From Sulfitobacter mediterraneus (GTDB taxonomy: Bacteria > Pseudomonadota > Alphaproteobacteria > Rhodobacterales > Rhodobacteraceae): a DNA stretch of 64,000 nt. Shown here in pieces: positions 52,287 through 60,926 of this stretch. The stretch covers positions 1-64,000 of the forward strand of contig NZ_QBKU01000006.1 in the NCBI RefSeq assembly GCF_003054325.1, read 5' to 3'. The notes under the pieces are model-generated. The model made no database searches and was not told the origin of the DNA. It saw nothing but the letters and a program-made list of their open reading frames with translations. Both the position numbers and the translations under genes were made by a program. Position 1 is the stretch's first letter; every line of letters starts with the position of its first letter.

Positions 52287-53174
52287 ATGAAAACCTACTG
52301 GAAAAAGAACCAGCAGCGTTTGGCACCCTGGCTGTTTCTCGCGCCGGGCATTGCGATGTTCGCCATCTACGTCATCATCCCGATTTTTCAATCAATGAGT
52401 ATCTCGCTTTATGCCTGGGACGGCCTTGGCGAAAAAGAATACGTCGGTCTGTCGAACTATGTTGAGCTGATGGACGACGATGCGTTCTATACCTCGCTCA
52501 AGAACAACGTGATTTGGCTGGTGCTTTATATGCTGGCGATCCCGGCGGGGCTGTTTGTGGCCCTGTTCCTGAACCAGACAGTGCGCGGCATCCGGATTTA
52601 CAAGTCGCTGTTTTTCTTTCCTTTTGTGATTTCTCAGGTTGTCGTCGGCCTTGTCTTTTCATGGTTTTACGACCCCAACTTTGGCCTATTGAACATCGCG
52701 CTTCAGGCAATTGGCTTTGATCCCATTGCGGTTCTGGCGGATGAGGATTGGGTCACCTACGGCATCATCGCTGCGGGCCTCTGGCCGCAGACGGCTTATT
52801 GCATGATCCTCTATCTCACGGGCCTCAACGCGGTTGACCCCGAACAGATCGAAGCTGCGCGTTTGGACAATGCCAAAGGGTTCAAGATGCTGTGGTATGT
52901 TGTGTTGCCGCAACTGAAACCGGCAACCTTTATTGCCATGGTTGTAACGGTGATCGGGGCGCTGCGGTCCTTTGACCTGATCTCGATTATGACCGATGGC
53001 GGCCCGTGGGGATCGTCGCGGGTTTTGGCATTTTACATGTATGAACAGGCGTTCTCGGAATATGGGTTCCGCATGGGTTACGGCGCGGCGATTGCCGTGG
53101 TGCTGTTCCTGATCATGATGGTCTATATCACCGCTTTCCTTGTCAAAATGTACCGCGACGAAAGGGGGCTATGA
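52287..53174 (+). CDS. Galactoside ABC permease, MalF/LacF type
   Basis: Inner-membrane permease of 295 residues with six spans. The N-terminus is short and basic (MKTYWKKNQQR) and the first span is PWLFLAPGIAMFAIYVIIP. The EAA loop reads QIEAARLDNAKGFKMLWYVV. A GGGGGAGG ribosome site precedes the ATG. It lacks the long periplasmic domain of MalF. It is separated from the partner permease by 1 bp. Confidence 0.92.
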   Translation: MKTYWKKNQQRLAPWLFLAPGIAMFAIYVIIPIFQSMSISLYAWDGLGEKEYVGLSNYVELMDDDAFYTSLKNNVIWLVLYMLAIPAGLFVALFLNQTVRGIRIYKSLFFFPFVISQVVVGLVFSWFYDPNFGLLNIALQAIGFDPIAVLADEDWVTYGIIAAGLWPQTAYCMILYLTGLNAVDPEQIEAARLDNAKGFKMLWYVVLPQLKPATFIAMVVTVIGALRSFDLISIMTDGGPWGSSRVLAFYMYEQAFSEYGFRMGYGAAIAVVLFLIMMVYITAFLVKMYRDERGL

Positions 53175-53175
53175 G

Positions 53176-54024
53176 ATGTTTCCGACACCCATTGAAAAGA
53201 CCTCAACCGCCAGTCAGACGTTTTACAAGATCGCCCTGCCGATTGCGCTGATTGTTTGGCTTCTGCCGCTTTTGGCTGTTGCGCTGACCTCGATCCGGTC
53301 GGCGGGGGACATCACGGCGGGCAACTATTGGGGTTGGCCGACCTCCTTTAACCTGCTTGAGAATTACACTGCAATTTTTGAAAACACGCCGATTGGCAAA
53401 TACATCCTGAACAGTTTCAAGGTGACGATCCCAACCGTGATCGGCGCGGTGGCCCTGTCGTGCATGACCGGTTTTGCCCTTGGCGTGTACCGCTTCAAAT
53501 CCAATCTGCCGGTGTTCTTCATGTTCGTTGCGGGTAATTTTGTACCCTTTCAGATTTTGATGGTGCCGGTGCGCGATCTGTCGCTGAACCTCGGCATTTA
53601 CAACACCACCATGGGGCTGGCGCTGTTTCACATCGCCTTTCAAACCGGGTTTTGCACCCTGTTCATGCGCAACTTTATCAAAGCGATGCCCTATGCCCTG
53701 ATCGAAGCGGCGCGGGTCGAAGGCGTGAGCGAAATCAAGATCTTCTGGTATGTCGTCATGCCCCTGATGAAGCCCGCGATTGCCGCGCTTTCAGTGCTGA
53801 TTTTCACGTTCATCTGGAATGACTATTTCTGGGCAACCGTTCTGACCCAAGGGGCCGACACCCAGCCCATTACCGCAGGTCTTTATTCCCTCAACGGGCA
53901 ATGGGTTGCGGCATGGCATCTGGTATCAGCAGGGTCTATCGTAGCCGCAATGCCACCTGTCTTGATGTTCTTCCTGATGCAAAAACACTTTATCGCCGGT
54001 CTGACCCTTGGGGCCGTGAAATGA
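53176..54024 (+). CDS. Galactoside ABC permease, MalG/LacG type
   Basis: Inner-membrane permease of 282 residues with six spans and the EAA loop ALIEAARVEGVSEIKIFWYVV. The C-terminus ends KHFIAGLTLGAVK, the classic CUT1 permease end. It overlaps the GH36 alpha-galactosidase gene by ATGA. Forms the heterodimer with the 52287-53174 product; imported galactosides meet the glycosidases directly in the cytoplasm. Confidence 0.92.
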   Translation: MFPTPIEKTSTASQTFYKIALPIALIVWLLPLLAVALTSIRSAGDITAGNYWGWPTSFNLLENYTAIFENTPIGKYILNSFKVTIPTVIGAVALSCMTGFALGVYRFKSNLPVFFMFVAGNFVPFQILMVPVRDLSLNLGIYNTTMGLALFHIAFQTGFCTLFMRNFIKAMPYALIEAARVEGVSEIKIFWYVVMPLMKPAIAALSVLIFTFIWNDYFWATVLTQGADTQPITAGLYSLNGQWVAAWHLVSAGSIVAAMPPVLMFFLMQKHFIAGLTLGAVK

Positions 54025-56105
54025 TCCAAAGCTGGCGGTTGGACGATGGACGACAGTCCCTTGTTTTGGGCTGCGCCGATGGGCGTTTGGCCGAAGTGAT
54101 CTATTGGGGCGCATCCCTGCCCGTGGGTGAAAACCTCGAAACGCTCTATGCGGCAGGCAGGCAGGATGTGACCGGCGGTATGCTGGATAAGGCGCCTGCC
54201 TTGTCGATCTGCCCCGATGCCGGACGCAGCTTTCCCGGTCAGGCTGGTCTGTCGCTGCGCGGCGAGGAGGGGTCGGTGATCCATCCTGACCTGCGTTTGG
54301 CCGAAGCGCTGCAGGACGCCCATTCGCTGACTCTGGTCTACAAAGACCCTGCAATGGGCCTGACTTATACTGCGACCTTCAACATCAACGTCGCCACTCA
54401 TATTATCTCGGGCCAAGCGCAACTGTCCTCCGATCATCCCGTGCGCCTCGAGTGGCTGGCGGCGCCGGTGTTGCCCGCACCTCAACTGGCCGATGAGATG
54501 ATTGATTTCGCGGGTCGCTGGTGCGGTGAATTTCAGATGGTGCACAGCCCGTGGTCCGCTGGCATCCGCATGCGCGAAAGCCGCACAGGCCGCAGCGGAC
54601 ATGAACATTTCCCCGGTTTGGTCCTGCCTTGCCTTGGCGCAACCAACACTCAAGGCCATGCCTATGCCCTGCATTATGGTTGGTCCGGCGGGCACCGGAT
54701 GGTGGCCGAAGAACTGCCCGATGGCCGCAGACAGGTGCAGTTTGGCAATGCCTCAGCCACCGAATTGGAACCGGGCACAGAATTTGCCACAGCCCCGCTG
54801 TATGCGACATTCTCGGCGCAAGGGATCAACGGCTGCGCCACCGCGTTTCAAAGGCATCTGCGCGATGCGGTTGTGCGGTTTCGCGATCCGGCCCGCCCGC
54901 GCCCGGTGCATTACAACTGCTGGGAAGCGATCTATTTCGATCACAAACTGCCGGACCTAAAAGACATCGCCGCCCGCGCGGCAAATCTGGGCGCCGAGCG
55001 GTTCGTGCTGGACGATGGTTGGTTTGGCAAACGCGATGACGACACCACATCACTTGGTGATTGGGTGGTGGATGCGCGAAAATATCCCGATGGTTTGGGG
55101 CCGCTGATTGAGCATGTCCAGGGTCTGGGCATGACCTTTGGCCTGTGGTTCGAGCCAGAGATGATCAACGCTAACAGCGACACCTACCGCGCCCATCCCA
55201 GCTGGGTTCTTGGCCCCGAGACCCAAATCACCGGCAGGCAGCAACTGGTCCTTGATATGGCACAGGCCGAGGTGCGCGATTACCTTTTTGACCGGATCTC
55301 CGCCCTGCTGGCGGCGCATCCCATCGACTATATCAAATGGGATCACAATCGGGTTCTGCCCGCGCCTGATGCCGCGCAAACCCGCGGTACCTATGCACTG
55401 CTGGATCGGCTGGGCGCAGCCCATCCCGAGGTCGAGATTGAAAGCTGCGCCTCGGGCGGCGGGCGCATTGATTTTGGCATTCTGGAGCGCACGCAACGGG
55501 TCTGGCTGTCCGACAGTAACGACGCGCATGAACGGCTCAAGATCCAGCACAACGCGGCGTTGTTCCTGCCGATGGTCGTCACCGGAAGCCATGTCGGCCC
55601 GCTTCATTGCCACACATCAGGGCGCAAGCATGACATAAGATTCCGCGCTTGGGTCGCGGCCCAGCGGCACATGGGGTTCGAAATGGACCCGCGCGAATTG
55701 ACCGATCTTGAGACCGATGTCCTGCGCGATGTCACGGGCTGGTGGAAGGCCAATCGCGATTGGATGGCGCGGGCAGATATCCTGCGCCTTGATACAGGCG
55801 ATGCGGCAATGATCGCAGAGAAGCAGATGGCCGAGGATGGCAGCCGTTTCGTGGCATTTGCCGGTCTTGCAGCCGCGCCTAACCAGATTGTGCCACGTCC
55901 CCTGCGCCTGACCGGGTTGGACGCAACCGCCGAATACGAGATCAATCTGCGGAACCGCGATGATCGCGAGCGGCTGTCACGCGGGGCACCGGCGCTGCGC
56001 AACGGGCCGGTCACGCTTTCGGGCGCCTATTTGATGAACAACGGTCTCACCCTGCCGTGGTCTTTTCCGGACCGGATGTGGGTGATCGAAGGAAAACGGT
56101 TATGA
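54021..56105 (+). CDS. GH36 alpha-galactosidase
   Basis: Cytoplasmic alpha-galactosidase of 694 residues, no signal peptide. The beta-sandwich N-terminal domain (~1-280) is followed by the (beta/alpha)8 barrel. The nucleophile is Asp441 in YIKWDHNR and the acid/base is Asp498 in WLSDSNDAHER, both in the typical GH36 setting (ESCASGGGR lies between). It cleaves alpha-galactosides such as melibiose or raffinose brought in by the linked importer. The ATG overlaps the permease stop, and its own stop overlaps the dehydratase start. Confidence 0.93.
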   Translation: MIQSWRLDDGRQSLVLGCADGRLAEVIYWGASLPVGENLETLYAAGRQDVTGGMLDKAPALSICPDAGRSFPGQAGLSLRGEEGSVIHPDLRLAEALQDAHSLTLVYKDPAMGLTYTATFNINVATHIISGQAQLSSDHPVRLEWLAAPVLPAPQLADEMIDFAGRWCGEFQMVHSPWSAGIRMRESRTGRSGHEHFPGLVLPCLGATNTQGHAYALHYGWSGGHRMVAEELPDGRRQVQFGNASATELEPGTEFATAPLYATFSAQGINGCATAFQRHLRDAVVRFRDPARPRPVHYNCWEAIYFDHKLPDLKDIAARAANLGAERFVLDDGWFGKRDDDTTSLGDWVVDARKYPDGLGPLIEHVQGLGMTFGLWFEPEMINANSDTYRAHPSWVLGPETQITGRQQLVLDMAQAEVRDYLFDRISALLAAHPIDYIKWDHNRVLPAPDAAQTRGTYALLDRLGAAHPEVEIESCASGGGRIDFGILERTQRVWLSDSNDAHERLKIQHNAALFLPMVVTGSHVGPLHCHTSGRKHDIRFRAWVAAQRHMGFEMDPRELTDLETDVLRDVTGWWKANRDWMARADILRLDTGDAAMIAEKQMAEDGSRFVAFAGLAAAPNQIVPRPLRLTGLDATAEYEINLRNRDDRERLSRGAPALRNGPVTLSGAYLMNNGLTLPWSFPDRMWVIEGKRL

Positions 56106-57814
56106 CAGATGACAAACGCAGAAACCGGGCGTGGTATGGCAAGGCCGACCGGGACGGGTTTATTCACCGCAGCTGGATGAAAAATCAGGGGTTTCCGGAT
56201 CACGTCTTTGATGGCCGTCCCGTTATTGGGATTTGCAACACATGGTCCGAGCTCACGCCGTGTAATTCCGGCCTGCGTGATCTGGCCGAAGGGGTGAAGC
56301 GCGGCGTCTGGGAGGCGGGCGGCTTTCCTGTTGAGTTCCCGGTGATGTCGCTGGGCGAGACCCAGATGAAACCCACCGCAATGCTGTTTCGCAATCTGCT
56401 GGCGATGGATGTTGAGGAATCCATCCGCGCCTATGGGATTGACGGCGTAGTTCTGCTTGGCGGGTGCGACAAGACCACGCCGGGGCAGTTGATGGGCGCA
56501 GCCTCGGTCGATCTGCCGACCATCGTGGTCAGTTCTGGCCCGATGCTGAATGGCAAATGGCAGGGCAAGGATATTGGGTCTGGTACGGACGTGTGGAAGT
56601 TTTCCGAAGCGGTCCGCGCGGGCGAGATGACCTTGCAAGATTTCATGGCCGCCGAAAGCGGGATGAGCCGGTCGAAGGGCGTGTGCATGACGATGGGCAC
56701 CGCATCGACGATGGCCTCGATTGTTGAGGCGATGGGTCTGTCGCTGCCGACCAATGCCGCGCTTCCGGCGGTCGACAGCCGCCGCATGGCGCTGGCTCAT
56801 ATGACGGGTAAACGTATCGTTGAGATGGTCGAGGAAGAGTTAAAGCTCTCTGATGTGGTCAGCCGCGAAAGCTTTGAGAACGCGATATTGGCCAATGCTG
56901 CGGTGGGCGGGTCCACCAATGCGGTGGTGCATCTGCTGGCGATTGCGGGACGGGTCGGCATTGACTTGAGTTTGGACGATTTTGAACTGGGCAGTGATGT
57001 GCCCCTGCTTGTCAACTGTATGCCATCGGGGCAGTACCTGATGGAAGATTTCTGCTATGCGGGCGGGATGCCCGTGGTGCTCAAGGAGTTGGGCGAGATG
57101 ATGCGCCCGGCCCGTACCGTTCTGGGGGGCGATATCGGTGTCTATGCCGATGGCGCGGAATGCTGGAACGAAGATGTGATCCGCCCGATGTCCAATCCGC
57201 TCAAACCCGCTGCCGGTCTGCGGGTGCTGCGCGGCAATCTCGCGCCGCAGGGGGCGATTATCAAACCCTCCGCCGCGACCGAAAGCTTGCTGGAACATGA
57301 GGCCGAAGCTTACGTGTTTGAAAGCATCGAAGAGTTCAAAGCCAACATTGACCGCGAAGATTTGCCGGTGACAAAGGACACGATCCTTGTGCTTAAGGGC
57401 TGCGGGCCAAAGGGGTATCCGGGCATGCCGGAGGTGGGCAATATGCTGATCCCGGCACGTCTGGTGAAAGAGGGTGTGCGCGATATGGTGCGCCTGTCTG
57501 ACGCCCGCATGTCCGGCACCGCCTATGGCACCGTGGTTTTGCACATCTCGCCCGAGGCGCAGGCGGGTGGCACGTTGGCTCTGGTCAAAACCGGCGACCG
57601 CATCCGCCTGTCGGCCCGCGAAGGGGCGCTTGAGCTGTTGGTCGATGAGGCCGAGCTGGAGACCCGCCGCGCCGCATGGGCCCCGGACCCAGCCCATTAC
57701 ACACGCGGCTACGCAAAGATGTATGTTGATCATGTCCTGCAAGCGGATCAAGGCGCAGACCTTGATTTCCTCGTCGGCAAGGACACCCGCCCCGTCACAA
57801 GAGAGAGCCATTGA
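56102..57814 (+). CDS. IlvD/EDD-family galactonate-type sugar acid dehydratase
   Basis: Dehydratase of 570 residues. Iron-sulfur cysteines are Cys54 (SELTPCNSG), Cys122 (GGCDKTTPG) and Cys195 (GVCMTMGTAST), the [2Fe-2S] L-arabinonate/D-galactonate-type pattern. Context (alpha- and beta-galactosidase, KDGal kinase, KDPGal aldolase) predicts D-galactonate to 2-keto-3-deoxy-galactonate. It replaces the DgoD enolase-superfamily enzyme of enteric bacteria. ATGA overlap with the GH36 gene. Paralogue of 23778-25562. Confidence 0.88.
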   Translation: MTDDKRRNRAWYGKADRDGFIHRSWMKNQGFPDHVFDGRPVIGICNTWSELTPCNSGLRDLAEGVKRGVWEAGGFPVEFPVMSLGETQMKPTAMLFRNLLAMDVEESIRAYGIDGVVLLGGCDKTTPGQLMGAASVDLPTIVVSSGPMLNGKWQGKDIGSGTDVWKFSEAVRAGEMTLQDFMAAESGMSRSKGVCMTMGTASTMASIVEAMGLSLPTNAALPAVDSRRMALAHMTGKRIVEMVEEELKLSDVVSRESFENAILANAAVGGSTNAVVHLLAIAGRVGIDLSLDDFELGSDVPLLVNCMPSGQYLMEDFCYAGGMPVVLKELGEMMRPARTVLGGDIGVYADGAECWNEDVIRPMSNPLKPAAGLRVLRGNLAPQGAIIKPSAATESLLEHEAEAYVFESIEEFKANIDREDLPVTKDTILVLKGCGPKGYPGMPEVGNMLIPARLVKEGVRDMVRLSDARMSGTAYGTVVLHISPEAQAGGTLALVKTGDRIRLSAREGALELLVDEAELETRRAAWAPDPAHYTRGYAKMYVDHVLQADQGADLDFLVGKDTRPVTRESH

Positions 57815-58581
57815 TGCCCACAGCCACGTTTCACGATCTAAAAGATGCCTCCGTTTTCATCACCGGCGGAGGCGCGGGCATTGGTGCCGCGATCACCGAA
57901 GGCTTTATCGAACAGGGCGCCAAGGTCGCCTTTGTACAGCGTTCGGATGCCAGCGGGTTTTGCGATGACATGCAGGACAAACACGGGGTGCGGCCGCTGT
58001 TCATTCCCTGCGACATCACCGATGTCAGCGCCTTACAAGCGGCTATTTCAACCGCTGCCGAGGCCCATGGCGCGGTGACGGTTTTGGTGAACAACGCCGC
58101 CAATGACAAACGCCACGACACCGAGGACGTCACCGAAGAGTTTTGGGACTGGTCTCAGGCGATCAACCTCAAGGCCTATTTCTTTGCCTGTCAGGCGGCA
58201 ATCGCAGGCATGCGTGCGGCGGGCGGCGGTGCCATCGTCAACTTTTCCTCGATCAGTTACATGATGGGCAATGCCGGATATCCATCGTACACGACGGCCA
58301 ACGCGGGCATCAACGGCATGAGCCGCAGCCTTGCCCGCGAATTTGGCCCCGACAAGATCCGCGTCAACGCCTTGGCCCCCGGTTGGGTCATGACCGACAA
58401 ACAGCGCGATCTCTGGGTGACGCCCGAAGCGCTGGCCGCGCATCTGGAGCGGCAGTGCCTGAAAGAGGAGCTGCTACCGCAGGATATCGTGGACGCGGTG
58501 CTGTTTTTGGCTTCGAAAACCTCACGGATGATGACCGGCCAGATGATGGTCGTCGATGGCGGAACAGTGGTGACAGGATAA
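57814..58581 (+). CDS. SDR, predicted galactose 1-dehydrogenase, missing catalytic lysine
   Basis: SDR fold of 255 residues, with GGGAGIGA (residues 18-25), NNAAND (93-98) and Ser in NFSSIS. The catalytic tyrosine is Tyr159 in PSYTTAN, but the YxxxK lysine is Asn163, unlike its paralogue at 25549 (YTTAK). It is in the place in the operon where galactose should be oxidised to galactonolactone. The Lys-to-Asn change would lower ordinary SDR catalysis, so activity needs checking. The ATG at 57814 is chosen over a preceding TTG. NAD(P) preference is not clear. Confidence 0.83.
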   Translation: MPTATFHDLKDASVFITGGGAGIGAAITEGFIEQGAKVAFVQRSDASGFCDDMQDKHGVRPLFIPCDITDVSALQAAISTAAEAHGAVTVLVNNAANDKRHDTEDVTEEFWDWSQAINLKAYFFACQAAIAGMRAAGGGAIVNFSSISYMMGNAGYPSYTTANAGINGMSRSLAREFGPDKIRVNALAPGWVMTDKQRDLWVTPEALAAHLERQCLKEELLPQDIVDAVLFLASKTSRMMTGQMMVVDGGTVVTG

Positions 58582-58585
58582 CAAC

Positions 58586-59482
58586 ATGAACGCGGTTGAA
58601 TGGATTGCCGTCGATTGGGGCACCTCTGCCCTGCGGGCCTGGCTGATGGGGGCGGGCACGCCCCGGCTTTTGCGATCTGACAAGGGTATGGGCGGGCTGG
58701 CACCCGACCAGTTTGAAGCGGCCCTGCTGGATCTGGTTGGCCCTTACCTTGACGGGCCTGTGCCAGTGATTGCTTGCGGGATGGTTGGCGCGCGGCAAGG
58801 CTGGGCCGAAGCGCCCTATGCCAAGGTGCCATGTGTGCCGCCGGGGATCGGCAATGCCACCCGGCCAACGGTGGCTGATGCGCGGCTCCACATGCATATT
58901 CTTCCCGGCGTGTCGCAGGACAAGCCCGCAGATGTGATGCGCGGCGAAGAAACCCAGATCGCCGGTTTTCTGGCGCAGACACCGGATTTTGACGGCGTGC
59001 TGTGCCTGCCCGGCACCCACACCAAATGGGCGCAGATCAGCGCCGGAGAGATCGTCAGCTTTCAAACCGCCATGACCGGAGAACTGTTTGCCCTGCTGTC
59101 AGGTCAATCGGTTCTGCGCCATTCAATTGGGACGGGCTGGGACGATGCTGCTTTTGGCGAAGCGCTTTCAGATGCGATGTCACGCCCGCAGGCCATCGCG
59201 GCCAAGCTGTTTCAGATCCGCGCCGATAGCCTGCTGCACGCGCCAGCCCCGGACAGCGCCCGCGCCCGGCTTTCGGGCTTGCTCATCGGTCTCGAATTGG
59301 CTGCGACGAAACCCTATTGGCTGGGCCAAAGGGTCGCTCTGATCGGCGATGCCGCCCTGTGCGCCCGATACGCCGAAGCGCTGGCCGCGCAAGGCTTACA
59401 ACCAGAACACACCAACGCGGACGAAATGACCCTCGCCGGGCTGTCAGCCGCCTATGCATCCCTAGAGGAGATTTCATCATGA
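58586..59482 (+). CDS. dgoK: 2-dehydro-3-deoxygalactonokinase
   Basis: Sugar-acid kinase of 298 residues from the DgoK family. The N-terminal ATPase fold begins VEWIAVDWGTSALRAWLM and the phosphate-binding segments include GMVGARQGWAEAPY and LPGTHTKWAQI. It phosphorylates 2-keto-3-deoxy-galactonate at C6. It lies 4 bp after the SDR, and its stop overlaps the aldolase start (ATGA). Together these form the lower De Ley-Doudoroff steps. Confidence 0.93.
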   Translation: MNAVEWIAVDWGTSALRAWLMGAGTPRLLRSDKGMGGLAPDQFEAALLDLVGPYLDGPVPVIACGMVGARQGWAEAPYAKVPCVPPGIGNATRPTVADARLHMHILPGVSQDKPADVMRGEETQIAGFLAQTPDFDGVLCLPGTHTKWAQISAGEIVSFQTAMTGELFALLSGQSVLRHSIGTGWDDAAFGEALSDAMSRPQAIAAKLFQIRADSLLHAPAPDSARARLSGLLIGLELAATKPYWLGQRVALIGDAALCARYAEALAAQGLQPEHTNADEMTLAGLSAAYASLEEISS

Positions 59483-60084
59483 GCCGCCCCATCATTGCCA
59501 TCCTGCGCGGCGTCACCCCGGATGAGGCCGTGCCGATTGGCGGGGCCTTGATTGATGCTGGCATTGACCGGATCGAAGTGCCGCTCAACTCGCCCGATCC
59601 GCTGCGCAGTATTGAGGCGTTGGCGACGGCGTTTGGCGATCATGCGCTGATCGGGGCGGGGACGGTGTTAACGGCCAAGAACGTGGCAGATGTTGCGAAT
59701 TGCGGCGGTAAATTGATCGTTTCCCCCGATTGCAACAGCAACGTGATCACCGCCACCAAAGCGGCTGGCATGTTGTCTTTTCCCGGCGTGATGAGCCCGA
59801 CCGAGTGTTTTGCCGCGCTGCACCACGGGGCGGACGGGTTGAAATTCTTTCCGTCATTTCTGGTTGGCACTGCTGGCCTCAAGGCGATATCGGCGGTGCT
59901 GCCCCAAGGCACGCAAACCTTTGCGGTTGGCGGTGTGGGGCCGGATAATTTCGCCGAGTGGCGGGTGGCAGGTGTTACAGGTTTTGGCATCGGAACAGGG
60001 GTTTATACACCCGGCTTAACGGCCGCCGAGGTTGGCGAAAAGGCGCAGGCCATCACCGCAGCTTTTGATGAGGCATGGACATGA
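59479..60084 (+). CDS. dgoA: 2-dehydro-3-deoxy-6-phosphogalactonate aldolase
   Basis: Class I KDPG/KDPGal aldolase of 201 residues. The Schiff-base lysine is Lys122 in DGLKFFPS; the acid/base glutamate is in RIEVPLNSP; GAGTVL and VGGVGPDN are the phosphate-binding loops. It splits KDPGal into pyruvate and glyceraldehyde-3-phosphate. The start MSRPIIAILRG overlaps the kinase stop and follows GAGGAG; a longer in-frame reading inside the kinase is rejected. Confidence 0.94.
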   Translation: MSRPIIAILRGVTPDEAVPIGGALIDAGIDRIEVPLNSPDPLRSIEALATAFGDHALIGAGTVLTAKNVADVANCGGKLIVSPDCNSNVITATKAAGMLSFPGVMSPTECFAALHHGADGLKFFPSFLVGTAGLKAISAVLPQGTQTFAVGGVGPDNFAEWRVAGVTGFGIGTGVYTPGLTAAEVGEKAQAITAAFDEAWT

Positions 60085-60926
60085 CCGCTCCTGAGGTTTT
60101 TGACGATCGCATTTGTGTTCTTGGCGAAGGGCCGCTTTGGCATCCGCTGCGGGGCCAGTTTTTTTGGTTCGACATCTTGCGCAAATGTTTGATGAGCCGG
60201 ATTGGTGAGCAAACCCTCGAATGGCAATTTGACGAACATGTCTCCGCCGCCGGGTGGGTCGATGAGAACCGGCTGCTCATCGCATCGGAAACCAGCCTTT
60301 CAACCTTTGATCTAAACACCGGCGACAGCGAATGGGTGATCGGGCTGGAGGTGGACAACACGGTCACACGGTCCAACGATGGCCGTGCCGACCCCTTCGG
60401 AGGTTTCTGGATCGGGACAATGGGCAAATCCGCCGAAAAAGGCGCGGGTTCAATCTATCGTTTCTATAAAGGTGAGCTGCGTAATCTTTACGGTGATATC
60501 TCCGTCTCGAACGCCATCTGCTTTGCCCCCGATGGGGCCTGCGCCTATTTCACCGACACCCACAGCAATCAAGTCATGCGCCAACCTCTTGGACCGGATG
60601 GTTGGCCTGATGGCGCGCCTGAGGTGTTTATCGATTTGCGCGAACAGGGTCTGAACCCCGATGGCGCTGTTGTGGACAGCACCGGTTGCATCTGGCTGGC
60701 GCTATGGGGCGCGGGGCAGATTGCCCGCTATGATCCGCAGGGGCAGTTTCTGTCGGCGATAGATTACCCTGCATCCCAGATGACTTGCCCTTCTTTTGGC
60801 GGGCCGGACCTGACCAGACTTTATGCCACCTCTGCTGCTGTGCATCTGGACGAGGCGCAGGGCGGCAAGACCTTTGTGATCCAGACAGATGTGACCGGCC
60901 AGCGCGAACATCAGATCATTCTATGA
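60081..60926 (+). CDS. SMP-30 family galactonolactonase
   Basis: Beta-propeller lactonase of 281 residues with metal ligands Glu in VLGEGPLWHP, Asn in VSNAICFAPDG and Asp in LNPDGAVVDSTG. TRSNDGRADPFGGFWIGTMG is shared with the paralogue at 26346-27206. The ATG overlaps the aldolase stop; an ATG two codons earlier is also in frame. Predicted to open galactonolactone produced by the SDR. The same overlap pattern continues into the GH42 gene. Confidence 0.9.
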   Translation: MTAPEVFDDRICVLGEGPLWHPLRGQFFWFDILRKCLMSRIGEQTLEWQFDEHVSAAGWVDENRLLIASETSLSTFDLNTGDSEWVIGLEVDNTVTRSNDGRADPFGGFWIGTMGKSAEKGAGSIYRFYKGELRNLYGDISVSNAICFAPDGACAYFTDTHSNQVMRQPLGPDGWPDGAPEVFIDLREQGLNPDGAVVDSTGCIWLALWGAGQIARYDPQGQFLSAIDYPASQMTCPSFGGPDLTRLYATSAAVHLDEAQGGKTFVIQTDVTGQREHQIIL

